Source: Castellaniella sp040276085 (GTDB lineage: Bacteria > Pseudomonadota > Gammaproteobacteria > Burkholderiales > Burkholderiaceae_B). From it: a stretch of 64,000 nt of DNA. The stretch lies in assembly GCF_040276085.1 (NCBI RefSeq), contig NZ_JBELOK010000008.1:123445-187444 (forward strand). Reading direction: 5' to 3'. The position numbers and the translations under genes are program-made. The notes beneath the pieces were generated by a model. It worked only from the letters and a program-made list of their open reading frames with translations, was not told where the DNA came from and searched no databases. Each line of letters begins with the position of its first letter. The stretch's first letter is position 1. Positions 58,497-64,000 of the stretch are shown here, one piece after another.

Positions 58497-59279
58497 TCAG
58501 CCCATCCCGGGGACAGTATTGGAGAAGCCGCAGTCGACGTGCAGGATTTCACCGGTGATGCCTGATGCCAGGTCAGACAGCAAGAAGGCGGCCGCGTTGC
58601 CGACGTCCTCGATGGTGACGTTACGGCCCAGCGGAGACTGGGATTCGACGTATTTCAGCATGTTGGAAAAATCGCGGATGCCGCTGGCCGCCAGGGTTTT
58701 GATGGGGCCGGCCGAGATGCCGTTGGCGCGCAGGCCCTGTTTGCCCATGGATTTGGCCAGGTAACGCACGCTAGCTTCGAGGGAGGCCTTGGCCAGCCCC
58801 ATCATGTTGTAGTTGGGGATGGCTTTTTCGGCGCCCAGGTAGGTTAGCGTAAGCACCGAGCCCTGGCGCCCTTTAAGCATGGGCAGCGCAGCCTTGGCCA
58901 ATGCCGGGAAGCTATAGGCCGAGATATCGTGCGCCACGCGGAAGTTTTCGCGTGTCATGCCATCCAGGAAATCGCCCTCCAGGGCGTCACGGGGTGCAAA
59001 TCCAATCGAGTGCACCAAGCCGTCCAGGCCATCCCAGTGCTGGCCCAACGCGGCAAACGTGGCCTCGATCTGGGCGTCGTCGCCGACATCACAGGGGATG
59101 ACGATATCGCTGCCCAGATCTTTGGCGAAACCCCGTACGCGATCCTCGAAGCGCTCACCAACATAGGTGAGGGCGAGTTCAGCGCCTTGGGCGCGGCAGG
59201 CGTGGGCGATGCCATAAGCGATGGAACGGTTGGACAGTACGCCGGTGATCAGAATGCGTTTGCCGTTGAGAAAACCCAT
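58497..59279 (-). CDS. fabI: enoyl-[acyl-carrier-protein] reductase FabI
   Basis: A 260-residue NADH-dependent SDR that reduces the trans-2-enoyl-ACP in the last step of each fatty acid elongation cycle. Nucleotide motif ITGVLSNRSIAYG (11-23) and catalytic residues Y147, Y157 and K164 (YNMMGLAK) match the E. coli enzyme. It is the target of triclosan-type inhibitors in other species. Confidence 0.96.
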   Translation of the reverse strand: MGFLNGKRILITGVLSNRSIAYGIAHACRAQGAELALTYVGERFEDRVRGFAKDLGSDIVIPCDVGDDAQIEATFAALGQHWDGLDGLVHSIGFAPRDALEGDFLDGMTRENFRVAHDISAYSFPALAKAALPMLKGRQGSVLTLTYLGAEKAIPNYNMMGLAKASLEASVRYLAKSMGKQGLRANGISAGPIKTLAASGIRDFSNMLKYVESQSPLGRNVTIEDVGNAAAFLLSDLASGITGEILHVDCGFSNTVPGMG

Positions 59280-59302
59280 GATGTGTGGTCCTGTGAGTGA
59301 GA

Positions 59303-60700
59303 TCAGCCCTGGACGTCCGTGCCAGGTACGCGCAAGCGTTGTCCGGTGGATAGTGCAGAGCCTTTAAGATTATTGAGCTTACGCAGTGCGTCAACCGATG
59401 TGTTGTAGCGCCGCGCCAGGGAGTACAGGGTATCGCCCTTGCGGATGGTATGCGTGCGGACACTGGGTGCGCTGGGCCGCAGGCTGGCGGTTTGCTTGGC
59501 CGTGCGGGCTTGCTGCACGGTATTGCCCGCTGGCTGCACACTGGCGGTGGCTTCTCCGTTTGGCGTGTACGAGGCCAGTAAAACGCCTGCGTTGTTGGGC
59601 GCCACAGGTGTTGGCACCAGCAAAGTGGCAACCTTGGCCCGGGTTTGCTTGGATGACAGATTGTTGGCCTGACGCAGGGCATCCAGCGTGATGTTGTGCG
59701 CCTTGGCGATGCTGGCCAGGGACTGGCCCCGCTTTGGATGCACGACCTGCCAGGAGGACAGGCTGCCGGTGTAGGTTTTCAGGTTGTTGTTAAAAACAGC
59801 CACTTTATCCAGCGGCAGATGCAGGGCAGGGTTGTGTGCTGCCAAAATGACCGGGCGGTTATAGGATGGGTTTAGTGCACGGAAGTCTTCGACCGGCATT
59901 TCGGCCAGGGCTGCCGCCACGGCGATATCCATGTCGCGGCTTTTGTGTACGGTGGTGAAATAGGGGGCGTTGCTAACCTTGGGCAGCAAGATGCCGTATT
60001 TCTCGGGGCGGGCGATGATGTTTTTGATGGCCTGCAGCTTGGGTACATAGTTGCGGGTTTCATCGGGCATGTCCAGCTGCGTATAGATGGGCTCGTTGCC
60101 CTGGCTGACAGTTTTATCCAGCGCCCTTTTAACCGAGCCTTCACCCCAGTTGTACGACGCTAGCGCAAGGTACCAGTCGCCCTGAAAATCGTACAGGTAG
60201 CTCAGGTAATCCAGGGCTGCCTGTGTGGATGCGACGGGATCGCGCCGTTGGTCGCGCCACCAGTCTTGCTGCAAGTTGTAGTGCAGGCCGGTGCTGGGGA
60301 TAAATTGCCACAGGCCTGAAGCCTTTGAGCGCGACAAGGCGTTGGGATTGTAGGCAGACTCAACAAACGGCAGTAGGGCGAGTTCGGTGGGCAGGCCGCG
60401 ACGGTTGAGCTCGTCGACGATGTAATACAGATATTTGCCTGCCCGCTGGCTCATGAGCAGCACCGACTGCGGGTGCTCGGCGTAGTAGTCTGTCCAGTAA
60501 TCGACGCGTTCGCTGTGCAGATTGGGGATGGCAAATCCACGCCGGATGCGGTCCCACATGTCGCGTGGGGGGTGAGTGAGGTCGACTGTGCGGGAGGTGT
60601 CCTCTGCCACGTAGGCCTGGCGATCTTTTGAACCCGGTTGGGTGGCGCAGCCAGCCACAAGCAGTAGCAATAGCGGAAATATCAGGCGCAGGATTCTCAT
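59303..60700 (-). CDS. mltD: MltD-like membrane-bound lytic murein transglycosylase with LysM domains
   Basis: A 465-residue lipoprotein (lipobox VAGC, C18). The SLT catalytic domain has the glutamate E114 in LLPFVESAYNP and the GLWQFIPSTG block; two LysM domains follow (about 322-365 and 418-460, the latter HTIRKGDTLYSLARRYNTSV). It cuts murein glycan between MurNAc and GlcNAc in the periplasm. It lies between fabI and gloB, all on the minus strand. Confidence 0.93.
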   Translation of the reverse strand: MRILRLIFPLLLLLVAGCATQPGSKDRQAYVAEDTSRTVDLTHPPRDMWDRIRRGFAIPNLHSERVDYWTDYYAEHPQSVLLMSQRAGKYLYYIVDELNRRGLPTELALLPFVESAYNPNALSRSKASGLWQFIPSTGLHYNLQQDWWRDQRRDPVASTQAALDYLSYLYDFQGDWYLALASYNWGEGSVKRALDKTVSQGNEPIYTQLDMPDETRNYVPKLQAIKNIIARPEKYGILLPKVSNAPYFTTVHKSRDMDIAVAAALAEMPVEDFRALNPSYNRPVILAAHNPALHLPLDKVAVFNNNLKTYTGSLSSWQVVHPKRGQSLASIAKAHNITLDALRQANNLSSKQTRAKVATLLVPTPVAPNNAGVLLASYTPNGEATASVQPAGNTVQQARTAKQTASLRPSAPSVRTHTIRKGDTLYSLARRYNTSVDALRKLNNLKGSALSTGQRLRVPGTDVQG

Positions 60701-60707
60701 GTCTGGA

Positions 60708-61517
60708 TCATCTGAAGTTGTTCTTCCATTCGCGCAGACACGCGAAAACTGTTTCGGGTGTCGTTAATCGGGTGGCAGCGTGCTGGTTGGCAGCTGCCTG
60801 GACATCAGGGTGCCAGGTGCGCAGAAACGGGTTGGTTTGCAGCTCCAGGCCCAGACGCGACGGCACAGTAGGCAAGCCTTGTGCGCGCAATTGCGTGGTT
60901 TCCTGGGCACGCGTTTGCAGTGCGGTGTTGGCCGGCTCTACTTGTAAGGCCCAGCGGATATTGGGTGCGGTGTACTCATGAGCACAGCACACCAATGTGT
61001 CTGGCGCCAAACTTGCGATTTTACTCAAGGATTGCAACATTTGTGCAGGGGTGCCTTCAAACACCCGGCCGCAGCCTGCCGCAAATAGTGTATCGCCACA
61101 AAAAACGATGTTGGTGCCGGGGCTGATTTGCCCCGTGTAGGCGATGTGTCCGGCCGTGTGGCCGGGGATATCAAGTACTTTGAACTGCAGGCCGCAGCCC
61201 GGCAGCGTGATTTCATCGCCTTCACCCAGCAAGGTATCGCAGCCCGGGATTTTTTCGAGGCGCGGGCCATAGACGTGCGCGCCCGTTAGCTGTTGTAATG
61301 CCTGCATCCCACCGGTGTGATCGTGGTGATGATGCGTGATCAGGATGGCTTCCAGCGTGCAGCCCTTGGGCAGCTGCTGCAAAACGGGCCCTGCTTCGCC
61401 GGGGTCTACCACGACGGCATGGCCGTTTTTTTGTACCATCCAGATATAGTTGTCGGAGAGTGCCGGGACAGGTGTCAGCGTGGCCGGCGCATCGGTAGAC
61501 ACAGAAAGGGAATTCAT
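60708..61517 (-). CDS. gloB: hydroxyacylglutathione hydrolase (glyoxalase II)
   Basis: A 269-residue metallo-beta-lactamase-fold enzyme that splits S-lactoylglutathione to D-lactate and glutathione. Zinc motif THHHHDHTGG (61-70), SDNYIWMVQ near the start and VCCAHEYTAPNIRWA identify it. The ATG at 61517 is used; the longer frame to 61544 would add nine unrelated residues. It diverges from the methyltransferase. Confidence 0.95.
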   Translation of the reverse strand: MNSLSVSTDAPATLTPVPALSDNYIWMVQKNGHAVVVDPGEAGPVLQQLPKGCTLEAILITHHHHDHTGGMQALQQLTGAHVYGPRLEKIPGCDTLLGEGDEITLPGCGLQFKVLDIPGHTAGHIAYTGQISPGTNIVFCGDTLFAAGCGRVFEGTPAQMLQSLSKIASLAPDTLVCCAHEYTAPNIRWALQVEPANTALQTRAQETTQLRAQGLPTVPSRLGLELQTNPFLRTWHPDVQAAANQHAATRLTTPETVFACLREWKNNFR

Positions 61518-61532
61518 GGCAAAGGAGTTAGG

Positions 61533-62300
61533 GTGGCACCGCATCGCGCAATGCCAATCGAGTTAGCTGAGTGGCTGGACACGCCGGCAGGCCAGTATGT
61601 GCGCACCTGGGAGCAACAGCAGGTAGACGCGATGGTCAGCAACGCATTTGGCTATCATGCCATACAAATTGGCCTGCCGCACTGGGATCTGTTGCGGGCC
61701 AACCGGATTCCTTACAAAGCCTGGGCGCACAGCCCCGATGCCCCGTTTGGCACGCGGGCGGGGCGCCTGATCTGCCAGCCAGAGCAACTGCCCTTCGATA
61801 GCCAAAGCGTGGATCTTATCGTCATGCCGCATACTCTGGAATGGTGCGACGATCCGCACCAGGCACTGCGTGAGGCCGAGCGTGTCTTGATGCCCGAAGG
61901 GCGTGTTGTTATGACAGGTTTCAACCCTTACAGTTTATGGGGCCTGCGAGAGTCACTTCCCGGCCTTGCCTTGCAACTGCCTATCCCGGTGCCTTCCCAG
62001 GTGGCGCCCTCGCGCCTGAAAGACTGGTTCAAGCTGTTATCCTTCGAGCTCGATCGTGGCCGGTTTGGTTGCTACTCGCCTTTGTGCACCAACCAAACCT
62101 GGCTGCAGCGCTGGCGGTTCATGGAGCACGCGGGAGACCGCTGGTGGCCGGCGGGCGGCGCGGTGTACGCCATTGCAGCCGTCAAGCGGCTGACGGGCAT
62201 CCGGCTGGTGGGGCCCGCCTGGCGTAAGGGCCGGCGGCGGCGCGTTCGGCGCGAGGTCGTGGCCCCAGTGGCTAATCAGGTTGAAGATACAGGACGGTAG
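61533..62300 (+). CDS. class I SAM-dependent methyltransferase
   Basis: A 255-residue methyltransferase with a degenerate SAM loop, the acidic/post-I segment SVDLIVMPHTLEWCDDPHQAL and VLMPEGRVVMTGFNPYSLWG (motif III region). The substrate is unknown; this gene sits between gloB and rnhA in many Burkholderiales. The start is GTG 61533 because AAAGGAG lies five bases upstream, whereas the ATG at 61551 has no ribosome site. Confidence 0.8.
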   Translation: MAPHRAMPIELAEWLDTPAGQYVRTWEQQQVDAMVSNAFGYHAIQIGLPHWDLLRANRIPYKAWAHSPDAPFGTRAGRLICQPEQLPFDSQSVDLIVMPHTLEWCDDPHQALREAERVLMPEGRVVMTGFNPYSLWGLRESLPGLALQLPIPVPSQVAPSRLKDWFKLLSFELDRGRFGCYSPLCTNQTWLQRWRFMEHAGDRWWPAGGAVYAIAAVKRLTGIRLVGPAWRKGRRRRVRREVVAPVANQVEDTGR

Positions 62301-62339
62301 TGGCTGGCCAGGCCAGCCCGCCATCCAAATAAGGATTTC

Positions 62340-62855
62340 ATGAGTTTGACAACAGACGCGCCGCAATCTGCGGCGGCACAGACCAATACGGGCGCAACCG
62401 ACGAGCGTTTGTCCCATGTGGAAATCTGGACGGACGGTGCCTGCAAGGGCAACCCTGGCCCTGGCGGCTGGGGCGCCTTGTTGCGCCAAGGCAAGTTTGA
62501 AAAAACCCTGCACGGCGGAGAACCCCTGACCACCAATAACCGGATGGAACTGATGGCGGTGATTCAGGCGTTGCAGGCCCTGAAGCGCCGCTGCGAAGTC
62601 ACGGTGCATACGGATTCCGTATATGTGCAAAAAGGGATGACGCAGTGGCTGGCCAACTGGAAGCGCCGCGACTGGCACACCGCCGACAAAAAACCGGTTA
62701 AAAACGCTGATCTCTGGCAAGCCCTGGACAAGCTGGCTGCCCAGCATGAACTACACTGGCGTTGGGTAAAGGGCCATGCGGGCGACCCCGGCAACGAGCG
62801 CGCTGACGCGCTGGCCAACCAGGGCGTCGAATCCATGCACCCACCCTCACCTTAA
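62340..62855 (+). CDS. rnhA: ribonuclease HI
   Basis: A 171-residue RNase H that removes RNA from RNA-DNA hybrids. Catalytic residues are visible: D (WTDGACKGNPGPGGW), E (NRMELMAVIQAL), D (HTDSVYV) and H/D (VKGHAGDPGNERADALAN). A 25-residue N-terminal tail makes it longer than E. coli RNase HI (155). dnaQ follows nine bases later. Confidence 0.96.
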   Translation: MSLTTDAPQSAAAQTNTGATDERLSHVEIWTDGACKGNPGPGGWGALLRQGKFEKTLHGGEPLTTNNRMELMAVIQALQALKRRCEVTVHTDSVYVQKGMTQWLANWKRRDWHTADKKPVKNADLWQALDKLAAQHELHWRWVKGHAGDPGNERADALANQGVESMHPPSP

Positions 62856-62864
62856 GTAAAACCT

Positions 62865-63626
62865 ATGCGTCAAATTGTCCTGGATACCGAGACCACCGGC
62901 CTGGAGCCTGAGCAAGGCCACCGCGTGGTAGAGCTTGCCTGTATAGAGATCATCAACCGTCGCGTCAGCAAGCAACACCTGCATCTGTACCTGAACCCTG
63001 ATCGGGACAGCGACCCCGAAGCGTTAAATGTTCATGGCCTGACCACCGAATTTTTGTCTGCACATCCCCGGTTTCCAGAGGTGGCGGGGCAACTGGTGGA
63101 GTTTGTGCAGGATGCCGAAGTCATCATTCATAACGCGGCATTTGACGTCAAGTTCTTGAATGCCGAGCTTAAACGTGCCGGGTTGCCCGTGTTTACGGAT
63201 TTATGCGGCAAGGTCACAGACTCACTGGCTGTGGCGCGCGAGATGTTTCCGGGCAAGCGCAACAATCTGGATGCGCTGTGCGAACGGTTTGGTATTTCCA
63301 ATGCGCATCGCACCCTGCACGGCGCCTTGCTGGATTCAGAGCTTCTGGGCGAGGTGTGGCTGGCCATGACACGTGGCCAGAACTCGCTGCTGGGGGATCC
63401 CTCGGATCGCAACCGGCGCCGCGGCCAGGGGGGCGATTCGTTTGCCGGTACCCGGTTTGACGCCTCGGGCCTTCCCGTCATTACCGTGTCAGACGCTGAT
63501 CAGCAGGCGCACGAAGCCTATCTGGACGGTCTGGACAAGGCTTCGGGCGGACGCAGCCTGTGGCGAGAGTTGGAAGCGGATGAAACTGCTGACGCTGCCA
63601 GCACCGAGAGCCCCTCGGCAGGCTGA
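62865..63626 (+). CDS. dnaQ: DNA polymerase III epsilon subunit (proofreading exonuclease)
   Basis: A 253-residue 3'-5' exonuclease of the replicative polymerase. Exo motifs I (LDTETTGL), II (HNAAFDVKFLN) and III (HRTLHGALLDSELL) are all present, and a C-terminal tail for alpha binding follows. Adjacent to rnhA as in many proteobacteria. Confidence 0.96.
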   Translation: MRQIVLDTETTGLEPEQGHRVVELACIEIINRRVSKQHLHLYLNPDRDSDPEALNVHGLTTEFLSAHPRFPEVAGQLVEFVQDAEVIIHNAAFDVKFLNAELKRAGLPVFTDLCGKVTDSLAVAREMFPGKRNNLDALCERFGISNAHRTLHGALLDSELLGEVWLAMTRGQNSLLGDPSDRNRRRGQGGDSFAGTRFDASGLPVITVSDADQQAHEAYLDGLDKASGGRSLWRELEADETADAASTESPSAG

Positions 63627-63668
63627 GAGCCGGCTTAACGACTGTCTGCGGTTTTTTTAGGTTTCGTG

Positions 63669-63674
63669 TACAAT
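63669..63674 (+). promoter_or_regulatory. candidate -10 of the tRNA-Val promoter
   Basis: TACAAT about 62 bases before the tRNA 5' end. A convincing -35 was not found at 16-18 bases. Confidence 0.35.
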
Positions 63675-63735
63675 TTCGGTCTTTCCAGTCGGCTGCCTTT
63701 GCGTGTCTTGCGCATCTTCTGGCAGCATCCCGATT

Positions 63736-63810
63736 GGGCGGTTAGCTCAGTGGTAGAGCACTGCCTTCACACGGCAGGGGTCACAAGTTCGAACCTTGTA
63801 CCGCCCACCA
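63736..63810 (+). tRNA. tRNA-Val (anticodon CAC)
   Basis: 75 bases with encoded CCA. Acceptor GGGCGGT pairs with ACCGCCC; the anticodon stem CTGCC/GGCAG encloses TTCACAC, giving anticodon CAC. The D loop TAGCTCAGTGGTAGAGCA and T loop TTCGAAC are normal. It follows dnaQ. Confidence 0.95.
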
Positions 63811-63835
63811 GATCCTCAAAATAAGAACAAATCTG

Positions 63836-63964
63836 GGCTCTACCCCATAATCGGGGGATGGGCAGGCTCTACCCCATAATCGGGGGCTCTACCCCATAAT
63901 CGGGGGATGGGCATTCATCAGACAGGCTCTACCCCATAATCGGGGGATGGGCATTCATCAGACA
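63836..63964. repeat. array of palindromic repeats downstream of tRNA-Val
   Basis: A 22-bp core (starting GGCTCTACCCCATAATCG and ending in a G run) occurs at 63836, 63865, 63885 and 63925. Spacings are 29, 20 and 40 bases. In the last two copies the core is followed by an 18-base segment (ATGGGCATTCATCAGACA). The core itself pairs (CCCC...GGGG). It has the look of repeated insertion-sequence ends or a local repeat family. Confidence 0.75.
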
Positions 63965-64000
63965 CGGTTAATCACACCGTTCCAGCCGCATTGAGCCAAG

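Noticed and set aside
63836..63964. CRISPR array
   Set aside because: Core repeats are spaced irregularly (29, 20, 40 bases), the intervals are not unique spacers and no cas genes are present.

Overview
The window reads as chromosomal DNA of a betaproteobacterium in the order Burkholderiales, most likely family Alcaligenaceae. The evidence is GC-rich coding sequence, a Bordetella-like lysine/alanine histone H1 homologue, the DarP/PmbA divergent pair, the order argC - DUF6776 - erpA - anmK - M23 peptidase - tyrS, and gloB - methyltransferase - rnhA - dnaQ - tRNA-Val. The species cannot be named from the sequence alone. One assembly gap (98 N) lies at 20776-20873, inside a tandem repeat.

Layout. 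1-7435: envelope and RNA genes, mostly on the minus strand (partial plsC, apaH, lptG, mtgA, a TonB-like protein, an RNase II-type exonuclease, mpl). 7507-13593: a TlpA-like thioredoxin, accB-accC-prmA, a zinc-ribbon membrane protein, a PfkB kinase and a glycine-zipper lipoprotein. 13605-18048: YggT, the histone H1-like gene with its terminator and a strong upstream palindrome, a CopD-like membrane protein, a lipoprotein and gltX. 18155-24748: a Pat-type GNAT protein, an 84-bp tandem repeat array with the gap, an esterase, darP, pmbA and an orphan TRAP solute-binding protein. 25020-36515: housekeeping genes rplM-rpsI, argC, erpA, anmK, an M23 peptidase, tyrS, glyA, nrdR, ribD and ribE.

36525-48159 is a sulfur-oxidation (Sox) locus. 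A SoxH-like metallohydrolase diverges from a GlcG-type heme-binding protein, followed by soxC-soxD-soxY-soxZ-soxA-soxX-thioredoxin-soxB. The locus ends with a DsrE-like protein, a FccB/SoxF-type flavoprotein and a Rieske protein. Together these would oxidise thiosulfate, and probably sulfide, in the periplasm. SoxAX conjugates the substrate to SoxYZ, SoxB releases sulfate and SoxCD oxidises the sulfane sulfur. SoxF and the Rieske protein form a candidate electron-transfer add-on. An FNR/ANR-type site lies just upstream of soxC.

48253-55251: tRNA-Ser(GGA) carries a 6.9-kb integrated element bounded by a 15-bp direct repeat of the tRNA 3' end. It encodes a P4-type tyrosine integrase, an AlpA regulator, a winged-helix protein, a primase/helicase-like ATPase and small unknown proteins, but no virion genes, so it resembles a phage-satellite island. 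The presumed original tRNA terminator now sits beyond the right end. 55439-57920: an accessory patch with an FRG-domain protein, a RhuM protein and what looks like a decayed start of hsdM. 57954-64000: a DUF4262 protein, fabI, an MltD-like transglycosylase, gloB, a methyltransferase, rnhA, dnaQ, tRNA-Val(CAC) and a short array of palindromic repeats at the window edge.
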